Shown here in pieces: positions 27,341 to 37,022 of a DNA stretch of 64,000 nucleotides. Made by a program: the position numbers and the translations under genes. Below the pieces are notes generated by a model. It had not been told where the DNA came from and ran no database searches. It worked only from the letters and a program-made list of their open reading frames with translations. Positions within the stretch are counted from its first letter, which is position 1; the number at the start of each line of letters is the position of its first letter. The DNA is from Psychrobacillus sp044762745 (GTDB taxonomy: Bacteria > Bacillota > Bacilli > Bacillales_A > Planococcaceae), in NCBI RefSeq assembly GCF_044762745.1, contig NZ_JBIWEX010000002.1, positions 1 to 64,000 of the forward strand. The letters are read 5' to 3'.

Positions 27341-27703
27341 ATGGGAAGAGTAATTGGATTCGAACTAAATAGTCAAGAACCTGAAAAAGCAGCGGAATTT
27401 TATTCTAAAGTTTTCGATTGGGAAATTTCCGAACCTCACTGGGATTATCGGGCTGTTATTACTGGGATATCTGAAAAAGCTGGAATTGACGGGGGAATCG
27501 GAAAAGGGCCAAATGATTATCCCCATGGAACTCGTATTCAAATTGAAGTAAATTCAATTGATGAGGCAATTTCTAAAGCTAAAAACAATGGTGCGATGAT
27601 TGTTCGAGAAAAAATGGAGTTTGATGATTTTTATCTTGCATACTTGATAGACCCTGTTGGAATTGGTTTTGGTCTTATTCAAAAAAGAGAAAACAAAGCC
27701 TAA
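27341..27703 (+). CDS. VOC family glyoxalase-like protein
   Basis: The 120-residue single VOC domain protein (VIGFELNSQEPEKAAEFYSKVFDWEI at its start, DPVGIGFGLIQ near its end) resembles the predicted lyase/antibiotic-resistance-like group. The substrate is unknown. The start context is GAAAGAAGG upstream of the ATG. Confidence 0.85.
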   Translation: MGRVIGFELNSQEPEKAAEFYSKVFDWEISEPHWDYRAVITGISEKAGIDGGIGKGPNDYPHGTRIQIEVNSIDEAISKAKNNGAMIVREKMEFDDFYLAYLIDPVGIGFGLIQKRENKA

Positions 27704-27744
27704 ATAAAATGCCAAGGAGACGAAATTGGCTCCTTGGCATTTTG

Positions 27745-29007
27745 CTATTCCATTTCAGGATGCGCTGTGCGAATAACGGATGGCCTTGCAAGTATTAATA
27801 CGACTATTATTAATAACAGGCTCGATACGATGAGAATGCTTTCTGCGGGTAGCAGATCATATAAAAATCCATATATCACCGTTCCCAAAGGCATCAACGC
27901 CATCGCCATCGTTTCTATAATGGAAAATACGCGCCCTTTATAATCATCGTCAATCATTTTTTGCATCATGACCTGCATTGGGGTATTCGTAATAATCATT
28001 GCAGCCCCTAAACAAAACATTAATACAACATAATAACCGAACGTGACAAAGTAAGACATGCTTATGATTAATGGCATTGCTACTGCTCCCATAAGGATAC
28101 CCATTATGATTATGCTTCTTTTAGAAAGCAATAAAGGATACTTCACTTCATTTCTAGTAGAGAAATAAATAGACAAGATCAACATTCCTACTGCGAAAGC
28201 ACCTTCTGTGAGCCCGAAATGTTGGGAAGCGATTTTCAGCTTTTCGATTAATATAAAGGAATATCCTACCATATAAGCTCCAAATAAAAAATTGATAAAA
28301 AGGGAGATCCATATAATTGACTTCAAAATGGGTTGGTTTTTCAAATAACGCAAACCTTCTTTCATACTTTGAAGCATTGGTTCTTTTTCTTCTCCCTCTA
28401 CTATTTCTTTGCGCTTGGCAAATAAAGTAAAATTCATCGTCGACTCCAAAATAATAGCAATAATGGATGCTACCATGTACATAATAAGGAATACTGGCAT
28501 TGAAACTACTCCATATAGTAAACCACCTAATGCAGGACCTCCAATTGCAGCAAACGATATCGACATTTGGTTCAACGACATTGCTTTTTGAATTCTTCCC
28601 TCATCCACTAATCCAGTAATAGACGAACTAAATGTCACACTAGAAAACGTAGATGTTAAAGATAAAATAACGGTCGTAGTATAAATCGCCATTAATGATA
28701 AGCCTGCAGTTTTACTAACAATAAATAAACCAATTATCGCTAAAGTCGTCGCGATTTGCGAAACAATAACAATCATTTTCCTCGAATATCTATCTGCAGC
28801 GTATCCAGCAAACGGGGCAATTAATGTCCTTGGTAAAATACTGCAAATTAAATTCAACGCAAAATTTGAAGCGGATCCCGTCAATTGCAAAATATAAAAA
28901 CTAATTGCAAATGCATACACTTGCGCCCCAAAACTAGAAATCATCTTACTAATGGTAAATGTCCACAAATGATAAGTAGCCCTTTTCAGCTTAAACGCTT
29001 CTTCCAT
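27745..29007 (-). CDS. MFS transporter, MefA/TetV-like group
   Basis: The 420-residue, 12-helix MFS protein (AGYAADRYSRKMIVI motif A; MSLNQMSISFAAIGGPALGGLLYG) resembles macrolide/chloramphenicol-type exporters. The ATG at 29007 follows AAAGGGGA; a longer frame to 29070 would run through the operator and promoter. It is divergent from an XRE/TPR regulator, with which it shares a control region carrying two palindromic operators. Confidence 0.88.
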   Translation of the reverse strand: MEEAFKLKRATYHLWTFTISKMISSFGAQVYAFAISFYILQLTGSASNFALNLICSILPRTLIAPFAGYAADRYSRKMIVIVSQIATTLAIIGLFIVSKTAGLSLMAIYTTTVILSLTSTFSSVTFSSSITGLVDEGRIQKAMSLNQMSISFAAIGGPALGGLLYGVVSMPVFLIMYMVASIIAIILESTMNFTLFAKRKEIVEGEEKEPMLQSMKEGLRYLKNQPILKSIIWISLFINFLFGAYMVGYSFILIEKLKIASQHFGLTEGAFAVGMLILSIYFSTRNEVKYPLLLSKRSIIIMGILMGAVAMPLIISMSYFVTFGYYVVLMFCLGAAMIITNTPMQVMMQKMIDDDYKGRVFSIIETMAMALMPLGTVIYGFLYDLLPAESILIVSSLLLIIVVLILARPSVIRTAHPEME

Positions 29008-29026
29008 TTTCAAATCCCCTTTGAAA

Positions 29027-29045
29027 AGTTTAATTTTATTAAACA
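29027..29045. promoter_or_regulatory. Operator 1 of the MFS/XRE divergon
   Basis: AGTTTAAT-TTT-ATTAAACA is an inverted repeat with one mismatch in the outermost pair. It lies just downstream of the MFS -10, so a bound repressor would block that promoter. It shares half-sites with operator 2 at 29081. Confidence 0.75.
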
Positions 29046-29046
29046 A

Positions 29047-29075
29047 ATAATAGCATATTGCACCTTTCATTTCAA
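29047..29075 (-). promoter_or_regulatory. Promoter of the MFS gene
   Basis: On the minus strand TTGAAA (29070-29075) and TATTAT (29047-29052) have a 17-bp spacer. Confidence 0.8.
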
Positions 29076-29080
29076 CAAAA

Positions 29081-29099
29081 AGTTTAATATAATTAAACT
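29081..29099. promoter_or_regulatory. Operator 2 of the MFS/XRE divergon
   Basis: AGTTTAAT-ATA-ATTAAACT is a perfect 19-bp palindrome. It contains a TATAAT-like sequence (29088-29093) that may be the -10 of the regulator gene, which suggests autoregulation. Confidence 0.8.
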
Positions 29100-29120
29100 A
29101 ATATAATGAGGTGAAAAATA

Positions 29121-30353
29121 GTGACACTTGGAGAACGAATTCGCAAACTAAGAAAACAACAAAAGCTAACATTAGAAGTACTTGCTGGTAGTGAGCTCAC
29201 CAAAGGAATGCTCAGTTTAATCGAAAACAACAAAGCAAACCCTTCCATGGAAAGCTTAAATTATATAGCAGGCCGGCTAAGTGTGGATGTAGCTGATCTT
29301 TTAGAAGAGATTAGCAGCATCGAGTTAAGGGAGCTACTTGAAAAAGCAGAAATCCTCTTTAGCACAAAGTATGAGGATCTAACAAATGAGCATGAGCAAT
29401 TGATTGAATTAGTAAAACCATATGTACCTAGGCTTACACAAGGATATGAAGCTGCACGTTTACTCGAAATGTATAGTCGCTGTTTATCTTTTAATAATGA
29501 CAGTGACTCTGAACAGCTACTAAAACAAGTTGCAGTGATGTATGAGCAATTAAATTTAATTTCAAAACAAGGGGATATCGGGACATCCCTTGCATTAATT
29601 CCATATTTGAAGCACAAATATCAAGAATCGCTAGATGTACTTCTTAAAGAACGTGCAAAACTAGAAGCAAATCCGTTATGGATAGACCCCCTATCTCGGT
29701 TACACTACGACTATTTAGAAGCTACTTTATATTTTGCTGTAGGTAAATATGAAGATGCTATTCATGTAATGGAAAAGGCAATTGAGTATTCCAATAAACA
29801 TAAAATATTTAAACAAGTGGATAATTTGTATAGATTAGCAGCTGCTCAAGCGATGATGGCTGAGGATGAGGAAAAAAAGGAGTATTATTTAAATAAACTT
29901 CTTGCATATAGTGAATTTGCCGAGGATGAGGATTCCAAGGTTTTCACCTATTACGCTGAAATACATTACTTAAATTCTTATAAAAAAATGTACGAAGATG
30001 CCGATCATTTATACAACAACTTTTTAAACAAAAAATTAATGCCCAAATTATTCGTTCCTTTCTTCCATCTTGAAAGAGGGAAAACCTTATACGGTTTACA
30101 ACAATATGAGCAAGCAATTGAAAAGTTAAAAGAAGTTGTTATTCCCGACATTCTTCATCATCCAATCGATTTATCAATCTTCTATGAAAAAGATGCGTAT
30201 ATCGCATTATGTTACTTAGAGCTGAACGAAAAAGAAAAAGCACTCGAATTTGCAACAACCGCATTAAATAATATTAGTGAAATGCCATACACTCCTTATA
30301 AAAAGTTTATCGAAGAAACATATGAAAAAGTATCGTCTCTCCATCATTTCTGA
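29121..30353 (+). CDS. XRE-family regulator with TPR domain
   Basis: The 410-residue protein has an N-terminal HTH_3 domain (about 3-62: IRKLRKQQKLTLEVLAG, LSLIENNKANPSME). About 300 residues of helical TPR-type repeats follow (ALIPYLKHKYQESLDVLLKE, GLQQYEQAIEKLKEVV). The architecture resembles RRNPP-type or ligand-sensing regulators. The GTG start follows TGAGGTG. The divergent MFS exporter and two shared palindromes suggest it represses both genes; the ligand is unknown. Confidence 0.88.
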   Translation: MTLGERIRKLRKQQKLTLEVLAGSELTKGMLSLIENNKANPSMESLNYIAGRLSVDVADLLEEISSIELRELLEKAEILFSTKYEDLTNEHEQLIELVKPYVPRLTQGYEAARLLEMYSRCLSFNNDSDSEQLLKQVAVMYEQLNLISKQGDIGTSLALIPYLKHKYQESLDVLLKERAKLEANPLWIDPLSRLHYDYLEATLYFAVGKYEDAIHVMEKAIEYSNKHKIFKQVDNLYRLAAAQAMMAEDEEKKEYYLNKLLAYSEFAEDEDSKVFTYYAEIHYLNSYKKMYEDADHLYNNFLNKKLMPKLFVPFFHLERGKTLYGLQQYEQAIEKLKEVVIPDILHHPIDLSIFYEKDAYIALCYLELNEKEKALEFATTALNNISEMPYTPYKKFIEETYEKVSSLHHF

Positions 30354-30373
30354 CTGGAGGACGACTCTTTTTA
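30337..30373 (+). terminator. Terminator of the XRE regulator gene
   Basis: The stem CGTC-TCTCCA with TGGAGGA-CG overlaps the stop codon and is followed by CTTTTTA. Confidence 0.65.
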
Positions 30374-30422
30374 TCCTATGTGGACGCAATAATTTTTATC
30401 CGGTAATGACGCCATTTTCTAT

Positions 30423-31985
30423 TCATTTTGTATGGTATGTACGGTAATTATCCATCCAGTTTGTAAACTTCAACCAAGCATCTTCAAAATCTGGTTGAAT
30501 ACAGGAAACCTGAAGCAGTCCCCTTTCTACCAAATAATCACTTTTATAATGAAGATCAAAACCGGACATACGAGCATCTTCCGCTAAATAGGGAAAGACT
30601 TTTTCCTGCCAAGTAATAATCATTGGGTAAGGATTATTTGCTAGTAATTCTATTTGATGCTTTTCCACTTCTTTCTTCATAAACTTCATACGGTTTTGTA
30701 AAAGTTTATATCTCTTCCCTTTTTCATACGCTTTCAGGGCATATTCTAAACTTTGCACAAGTTGGGATGACATCGTAAACGGGATCATATGACTAGCAGT
30801 CAAACCTATATCTAAATAAGCAGGAATTTGATTACTCGTCACTATTTCCGTGTTAGAAAAGACGAATGCTAAACCACTCATGGTCCCAATAGCTTTCCCA
30901 CTCACTCCGGTTGCTAAATAGACGCCATCCATTGAAAATGGAAGTGCACCAAAAGAACTTACACAATCTGCACATAGTAACACATTATATTTTTTACATA
31001 TTTTAACTAATGATTCCAACTCGTTTAGCATTCCTGTCGAAGTTTCTCCGTGTGCTATGAGCAACCAACTATATTTACCAGTTGCAAGTTCGTGTTCAAT
31101 CGCCGCCAGATCAAATGACGTCCCCCACCCATAAGCTTGTACCTCGTAGGCAAGTCCCCATCTTTCCGCTTGTTTTTCCAGACGTTCTCCAAAAGCTCCG
31201 TTCGTGAGGATCATTCCCCTCTCTCCTAGTACGTGTAGCTGCGCGATCATCGCTTCGTTCGCAAGCGTTCCACTTCCAGCTAAAAGATGTACATAAGCTG
31301 CTCCACTCATAGTCAAAAGGCTATTTTTTACACGTTCTAGCATCGCTTTAAAGGCATGCGCCCGATGAGAGATCGGACTTTCTAGAAATGCCTGTTGAAT
31401 TATTTCCGAGTGTTGTACAGGTCCTGGATAAAACGAATATCTTTTTTGCTTAAAACGAGCAGCAACGGAACGATCAAATCGTTCTCTTGTTAGCACCATT
31501 GGGACGAAAAGGGCATCCCCCGTGCCAACAGTTTCTGCAAAAGGCTCAAAACCTAGCTGATTATATAATTTTTGTTCTCGGATTGTCCCAGATATAACTG
31601 CGGCCCCGTACCCATTCTCATACGCATAATCAGATAATGCACGCGCTAAATAGTAAAATACACGTCCATTTCGATGTGCTTTATCAACTGCCAGCAACCG
31701 TACCTCGCATAGCAGTCCTTCAAGTGCATCTTCCGGAAGCAAATCCTCCACTGGTCCTAGCTTTAAATCTAAGGAAAAAGGACGAACTGCACGAAATGCA
31801 ACCATCCCTGCGAGCTCCTGATCCTTCAGCACAATCACATACACGTTTTCATGATGAAACGGATCAACTCGCATACCACTCGGATCCGTCTCATGTTGTG
31901 GGATTTCTTCCACAAATGTTTGATAGTTTAATCTCGCAATCGCTTCAAATTCTTCATCCGTCCTCGCAATTTTACACCAGTACAT
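30423..31985 (-). CDS. GNAT-like N-terminal domain fused to class V aminotransferase
   Basis: The 520-residue protein has two domains. Residues 1-175 form a GNAT/acyltransferase-like domain (ARTDEEFEAIARLNYQTFVE, CEVRLLAVDKAHRNGRVFYYL, YNQLGFEPF). This opening resembles autoinducer-synthase or exosortase-associated acyltransferases. Residues 180-520 form a PLP class V aminotransferase (GSGTLANEAMIAQL, LLCADCVSSFGALPF, PLP lysine in GVSGKAIGTMSG). AGGAG lies 8 nt before the ATG. It begins 15 nt after the ABC permease gene, so it is probably the last gene of that operon. The substrate is unknown. Confidence 0.85.
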   Translation of the reverse strand: MYWCKIARTDEEFEAIARLNYQTFVEEIPQHETDPSGMRVDPFHHENVYVIVLKDQELAGMVAFRAVRPFSLDLKLGPVEDLLPEDALEGLLCEVRLLAVDKAHRNGRVFYYLARALSDYAYENGYGAAVISGTIREQKLYNQLGFEPFAETVGTGDALFVPMVLTRERFDRSVAARFKQKRYSFYPGPVQHSEIIQQAFLESPISHRAHAFKAMLERVKNSLLTMSGAAYVHLLAGSGTLANEAMIAQLHVLGERGMILTNGAFGERLEKQAERWGLAYEVQAYGWGTSFDLAAIEHELATGKYSWLLIAHGETSTGMLNELESLVKICKKYNVLLCADCVSSFGALPFSMDGVYLATGVSGKAIGTMSGLAFVFSNTEIVTSNQIPAYLDIGLTASHMIPFTMSSQLVQSLEYALKAYEKGKRYKLLQNRMKFMKKEVEKHQIELLANNPYPMIITWQEKVFPYLAEDARMSGFDLHYKSDYLVERGLLQVSCIQPDFEDAWLKFTNWMDNYRTYHTK

Positions 31986-32000
31986 AAGAAACACTCCTAT

Positions 32001-33110
32001 CTACTCACTAGAATGGTATCGTTCTGTTCTTTTTTCTAGTAAAGTAATACCTACTGCTATTAGCAATATCGCCAAAAGCATCATCATGCTTATATACGTA
32101 ATGACCCCGCCTAAAGTTTCCCCATAAATCGTCACTCTTTTTAAAGCTTCCATTCCATAATAAATAGGTGATATCCACTTCATCGCAAGCAAACCTTCTG
32201 ACTGTACAATTTCCAACGGCCAGTATGCTCCACCGATCATGGCAAAAGCTACCGCTAACAAAGAAATAATCACACCACTTTGACTCACTGTTTTCACAAG
32301 GGAGATGACAAATAATGAGAATGCCAGCACGAGCAATACGTAAAAACTACAAATAATAACGACTTTCCAGAAACCAACGTACATATTCGTGCCTATGAGA
32401 AATCGAAACACTAAAATGACTAATAGCATTTGAATAAGTCCGATTACATAACTAAACGATAAATGACCGAAATACAATTGGAATCTACTAATAGATGCGA
32501 GTTTTAGCCGGTTCCAAACACCAGAACGTTTATCTTCTAATATAAATTGCACGTTAATCGAAATGGTATAAAATACGAAATAGAGCATAAATCCAAATAA
32601 ACTTTGTAACGCACCATCATATCTAAATACTTGTGATTCATCCATTGCAGATTTATTTATTTGAAAAGCATGGTCTTCCACTAGATCTTTCTCTACTTCC
32701 TCCCACTTATTCTCTCCACCTAATGCAATTACTTGATTCCGGAAACTAAGCTCATTGTATATTGTTTCAATTTCAAGAGATAGCATTCTTACTGTGTCTG
32801 ATTCTATATTAGCAAGGACCGAGTACGTTTTTTCAGTTAACAACACACCAATTTTGTCACTATTTTCCTTTATCGTTTCTTTTAATTCTTCTTCGGTTAA
32901 AACGGTGATCGTATAATCATTATTGTTTTGCAGTTTTTCCAAAACATCTTCACTAATATTCGTTTCATCTGTAGCAACTAATAAAGTGAAACTACTACCG
33001 ACGCCACCGCTTAGTATATACGCAAAAACAACGGTCATCACAGTCATCGAAATAAGAACGAACGGTTTTCTTTTTAAGTTTTGAAGTCTTGCAAGCCATA
33101 TTCCCTTCAT
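32001..33110 (-). CDS. ABC-2 type transporter permease (second)
   Basis: The 369-residue protein has an N-terminal membrane helix (about 15-35), a large extracytoplasmic domain and five or six C-terminal helices, the ABC-2 (YhgE/DrrB-like) layout. The ATG at 33110 overlaps the preceding gene's stop (ATGA) and follows GAGGGG; the longer frame to 33197 is inside that gene. Confidence 0.88.
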   Translation of the reverse strand: MKGIWLARLQNLKRKPFVLISMTVMTVVFAYILSGGVGSSFTLLVATDETNISEDVLEKLQNNNDYTITVLTEEELKETIKENSDKIGVLLTEKTYSVLANIESDTVRMLSLEIETIYNELSFRNQVIALGGENKWEEVEKDLVEDHAFQINKSAMDESQVFRYDGALQSLFGFMLYFVFYTISINVQFILEDKRSGVWNRLKLASISRFQLYFGHLSFSYVIGLIQMLLVILVFRFLIGTNMYVGFWKVVIICSFYVLLVLAFSLFVISLVKTVSQSGVIISLLAVAFAMIGGAYWPLEIVQSEGLLAMKWISPIYYGMEALKRVTIYGETLGGVITYISMMMLLAILLIAVGITLLEKRTERYHSSE

Positions 33111-34381
33111 GATGTCACCCCTCTTTTCGGAAATAAAATAATGGCAAGCAACACACAAAGAATTAGCCAAGCATATAAAACAGGAAGATATGACCAAATT
33201 ACCTCTAGCTCTCTACCTCTCTGAATCGATAAAATAGCGGTCATCATCGCCCCATTCGGCGTGAAATTACCAATATTAGCAAGTAAACTAGAAACATCTC
33301 CTATATTGAAGAATGAGCCCCCTAAAAAAGAAAATACAGAAACGACGAACCCAGTAAATACCGTAGATGCTCCTTCTGATTTCGTTCGCAATTGGATTGT
33401 TGTTAAGAAAGCAGAAAGCCCACCTACAAATAAGCTATAGCTTAAAACGATTACTAGCATAGCTTCTAGCCCGACCCAATCTATTCCCAAAACAAATTTA
33501 CCAAATATTAATAGAATAGCTTGCTGTATAAAAGCGACCAAAGTTCCCATAAGGAAAATGGAGATAGCATACAACTTTGCGGATACCCCCGCTAAAATAA
33601 GCCGGTCATACACTTTCCACTGCACTTCCTGCAATGCAAACCCAGATAAAAATGATGGAATATAAAGTGCAAACATAACTAGCATTCCAACTGTGTAATA
33701 AATGGAAGCAGGAATTTTACGCTCTTTTTCTTCCAATACTTGCTCTATTTTTTCAACGGCTTGATTGTTTTGTATTATCTCATCAGGGGCAATCCCTGCT
33801 TTTGATAAGGCAAGTGATTTCGTATAACCAGTTTGCCAACTATCGATAATGGATTGAATTATCGACGCTCTTATTTCATTTTTTTGGCTTAAAAATAAAT
33901 CTATTTCGGGTGTTTGGCTATCCTCAAAATAAGCTGATTTTATATAATTTATACGAAAGTTCGCTGGAATAGTTAGGATTCCATCGATTTCCTTATCTTC
34001 TCGTATCTTTTTTAAATCCACCGATTGTTTCTTCTCCAAAGCAATATAGTTGCTTACATCTTCAGAAGCTAATATAGCGTTTTCTAAAATATAAATAGGA
34101 TCATTGCGTTTAAGCTCATTTCTAACAGCTTCCAGTGCAGGTCCAGTAATACCCTGATTCTCTAGAAAGCTGTGGATAGATGCTTCTTCTTGTTCCCAAG
34201 TCGATTCATCGACTAATACTAGTCTTGCTTGTATAGCCATTTCTTCGTCATTATTCATTACACTAGCAAGCGCAGTGGATAGAATAGTGATAAGTACGAC
34301 TGGCATAACTAGTAAAATGATAAGCGGTTGCTTATTGCGCAAGAGCATTTTCATTTGTTTTCCGATTAGACTACTTAACAT
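33107..34381 (-). CDS. ABC-2 type transporter permease (first)
   Basis: The 424-residue protein has the same layout: one N-terminal helix (LLRNKQPLIILLVMPVVLITI), an external domain (about 45-230) and a C-terminal six-helix block. It pairs with the downstream permease, suggesting a heterodimeric membrane part. It is 11 nt after the ATPase gene. Confidence 0.88.
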   Translation of the reverse strand: MLSSLIGKQMKMLLRNKQPLIILLVMPVVLITILSTALASVMNNDEEMAIQARLVLVDESTWEQEEASIHSFLENQGITGPALEAVRNELKRNDPIYILENAILASEDVSNYIALEKKQSVDLKKIREDKEIDGILTIPANFRINYIKSAYFEDSQTPEIDLFLSQKNEIRASIIQSIIDSWQTGYTKSLALSKAGIAPDEIIQNNQAVEKIEQVLEEKERKIPASIYYTVGMLVMFALYIPSFLSGFALQEVQWKVYDRLILAGVSAKLYAISIFLMGTLVAFIQQAILLIFGKFVLGIDWVGLEAMLVIVLSYSLFVGGLSAFLTTIQLRTKSEGASTVFTGFVVSVFSFLGGSFFNIGDVSSLLANIGNFTPNGAMMTAILSIQRGRELEVIWSYLPVLYAWLILCVLLAIILFPKRGVTS

Positions 34382-34392
34382 AACAAGTCCCC

Positions 34393-35322
34393 CTAGTCTC
34401 TTAATGCTCTTCCTGTTAAATGTAAAAATACATCTTCGAGTGAAGGAATTTTGACAACTGCAGAAGTAATTGTTACGTCATTTGAAGCTGCTAGCGCAAA
34501 AATGGTAGCAAGCGGTTTATCACTTTTAGGCAACGAAATCGAAAATGTCTCTTCTTCTTTCCTTATAGTTGCAGTCTTAAATTGTTTTTTGAGCGCTTCT
34601 TCAAATTCCGCAGAGAGGAGATTTGCTTGGAGCTCAATCGTTTGATTGTCTGAAACGAGGGATTTTAGCGCTTCTTTCGTTCCATGTGCGATAATTTCTC
34701 CTTGGTCCATAATATAGATTTTGTCGCAAAGCAGTTCTACTTCTTCCATATAATGACTTGTGTATAATAACGTCATTCCTTCTTCTACTAATTGTTTAAC
34801 TGTATCCAAAATGTACGCTCTCGATTGAGGATCGATCCCTACTGTTGGTTCATCCATAATTAATATAGAAGGTTCGTGTAAAAGAGCTGCTCCAATATTT
34901 AACCTTCGCTTCATTCCACCAGAAAACGTTTTGACTATATCGTTTTGGCGATCGGTCAAGCCGATTTTCTGCAGTACTTCTTCCGTGCGTTTAGCGAGTA
35001 ATTGCCCTTTTAGTCCATAAACACGTCCGAAAAAGTGGAGATTTTCTTTTGCAGATAGCTCTGGATACAATGCAATTTCTTGCGGTACTACACCGAGTAC
35101 TTTTCGAAGCGATTCCGGATTTTTATTAATAGATTGTTCGTTCCAGATTACTTCTCCGCTAGTCGGCATGATCAGTGAAGAAAGCATGGAAATTGTTGTG
35201 GATTTACCTGCACCATTTGGACCAAGTAAACCTACGGACTCCCCTGCCTCTAGTTGCATATTAATATGCCGTACTACTTCCTTGTTTTTATATTTTTTAT
35301 GTAAGTTAATTGCTTGTAGCAT
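34393..35322 (-). CDS. ABC transporter ATP-binding protein (DrrA/CcmA type)
   Basis: The 309-residue ATPase has Walker A GPNGAGKST, signature TFSGGMKRR, Walker B ILIMDEP and an H-loop (YTSHYMEEVE). The C-terminal extension is typical of the DrrA drug/lipid exporter group. It is the first gene of the four-gene operon ATPase-permease-permease-fusion enzyme. Confidence 0.92.
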   Translation of the reverse strand: MLQAINLHKKYKNKEVVRHINMQLEAGESVGLLGPNGAGKSTTISMLSSLIMPTSGEVIWNEQSINKNPESLRKVLGVVPQEIALYPELSAKENLHFFGRVYGLKGQLLAKRTEEVLQKIGLTDRQNDIVKTFSGGMKRRLNIGAALLHEPSILIMDEPTVGIDPQSRAYILDTVKQLVEEGMTLLYTSHYMEEVELLCDKIYIMDQGEIIAHGTKEALKSLVSDNQTIELQANLLSAEFEEALKKQFKTATIRKEEETFSISLPKSDKPLATIFALAASNDVTITSAVVKIPSLEDVFLHLTGRALRD

Positions 35323-35444
35323 CCATCCAACTCCTTGTTAGCATAGTTGTATAAATTATATCAAACTATTCCCATAATTCCCGTACATCTAACCGTTAAG
35401 TTTATGTAAAAAGCACGAAAGATATTTTAGATCATAATAACTAA

Positions 35445-35478
35445 AAAGCCGCCCTCGAAAGGACGGCTTTTCTAGTTC
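35445..35478 (-). terminator. Terminator of tcyP
   Basis: AAAGCCGTCCT/AGGGCGGCTTT form a stem with tetraloop TTCG and a TTTTTAG tail on the minus strand. Confidence 0.88.
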
Positions 35479-35482
35479 TATT

Positions 35483-36874
35483 TTACGCTTCTGCTGTTTG
35501 CGTTTTTAGTGGAGTATCGTATACCTCTTTGTCTAATTCTCCTGTGATTTTCGCTGTTGCCACACCTGCTGTCATGGAACCACTTACGTTTACAGCTGTA
35601 CGTCCCATATCGATTAATGGTTCTACTGAAACTAGTAAACCAGCTAATGCAACTGGTAAGTTTAAAGCTGATAGTACGAGAATCGCAGCAAATGTTGCTC
35701 CTCCACCAACTCCCGCTACACCAAATGAACTGATCGCTACAACCGCTACAACGGTTAAGATGAACATTGGATCAAGTGGATTAATCCCTTGAGACGGTGC
35801 AATCATAAATGCCAACATCGCCGGGTACACACCAGCACATCCATTTTGACCAATCGAAAGACCAAATGAGCCTGAGAAGTTCGCAATCCCTTCTGATACG
35901 CCTAGTTTCGATGTTTGCGTATTAATATTAATCGGTAACGTTCCTGCACTTGAACGAGAAGTAAACGCAAAGAGTAATGGCTCTGCTGCTTTTTTCAAAT
36001 AAGTTATTGGATTTAGTCCAGATAACGAAATAATTAGTAAGTGCATACCAAACACAATTGCAAGTGCTACATAGGAAGCTACAACGAACTTTCCTAAGTT
36101 AAAGATCGCTCCAAAATCAGAGGTTGCTACAGTTCTAGCCATAATCGCTAAAATACCAAAAGGCGTTAATCGTAATACAATCTTCACTACGCTCATGACC
36201 AGTGCATAGCCTGCATCAATACCTTTCTTAATAATGGTTGCATTATCTTTGTCTCTACGCGAAACCCCTAAATAGGCGAATCCTAAAAATGCTGCAAAAA
36301 TAACGACAGCGATCGTGGAGGTAGAACGTGCCCCTGTGAAATCTAAAAATGGATTTGCAGGAACTAAATCAAGTATTTGTTGAGGAAGTGCTTTGTCTGC
36401 TACTTCTGCAGAACGTCCTTCATAATACTCGGCACGCGCAGACTCGGCATCTCCTTGCACAATCTGATCCGAATTCAAATCAAAAATTGCCGCGGAACCA
36501 ATACCTACAACTGCTGCAACTGCTGTTGTTCCGATAAGGAAACTTAAAATAATCGCTGCCATTTTACCGAAGTTTTTTCCGATCGTAATTTTCGTAAATG
36601 CTCCTAAAATGGAGATGAATACTAATGGCATTACGATCATCTGAAGAAGCTTCACATAACCTGTTCCAATCAAGTTATACCATTGCACAGATTCAGCTAA
36701 TACTTCCGATGTTGCTCCATAAATAAAGTTAAGTGCTAAACCTAGTGCAATTCCTAGCCCTAACGCTGTAAATACTCTTTTTGAAAAAGATACATGTTTC
36801 TTTTGCATTATGATTAAAATCCCAACGAATAGCAACAAGGCTACTACATTAAGAAGAATAAATAATATATCCAT
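35483..36874 (-). CDS. tcyP: L-cystine/dicarboxylate symporter family transporter TcyP
   Basis: The 463-residue dicarboxylate/amino acid:cation symporter has conserved hairpin and substrate regions (AFTSRSSAGTLPININTQ, FGLSIGQNGCAGVYPAML, VAGVGGGATFAAILVLS). Overall pattern and length match TcyP (YhcL), the sodium-linked cystine importer of B. subtilis. AGGAGG precedes the ATG. A consensus promoter lies upstream; I did not find a convincing CymR box. Confidence 0.9.
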   Translation of the reverse strand: MDILFILLNVVALLLFVGILIIMQKKHVSFSKRVFTALGLGIALGLALNFIYGATSEVLAESVQWYNLIGTGYVKLLQMIVMPLVFISILGAFTKITIGKNFGKMAAIILSFLIGTTAVAAVVGIGSAAIFDLNSDQIVQGDAESARAEYYEGRSAEVADKALPQQILDLVPANPFLDFTGARSTSTIAVVIFAAFLGFAYLGVSRRDKDNATIIKKGIDAGYALVMSVVKIVLRLTPFGILAIMARTVATSDFGAIFNLGKFVVASYVALAIVFGMHLLIISLSGLNPITYLKKAAEPLLFAFTSRSSAGTLPININTQTSKLGVSEGIANFSGSFGLSIGQNGCAGVYPAMLAFMIAPSQGINPLDPMFILTVVAVVAISSFGVAGVGGGATFAAILVLSALNLPVALAGLLVSVEPLIDMGRTAVNVSGSMTAGVATAKITGELDKEVYDTPLKTQTAEA

Positions 36875-36903
36875 CTAAAATACCTCCTTTTAACTCTTAA
36901 ACT

Positions 36904-36932
36904 ATAATAATTCTTTTAATCCTATTGGTCAA
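36904..36932 (-). promoter_or_regulatory. Promoter of tcyP
   Basis: On the minus strand TTGACC (36927-36932) and TATTAT (36904-36909) have a 17-bp spacer, 30 bp before the start codon. Confidence 0.8.
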
Positions 36933-37022
36933 GTAGGTTTTATAGATTTTTGCTTTTCTTCTTTCTTTTCTTTAAATCAGCTATACTGAAGATAAACTCA
37001 AACTAAATTAGGGGGTGTTATT

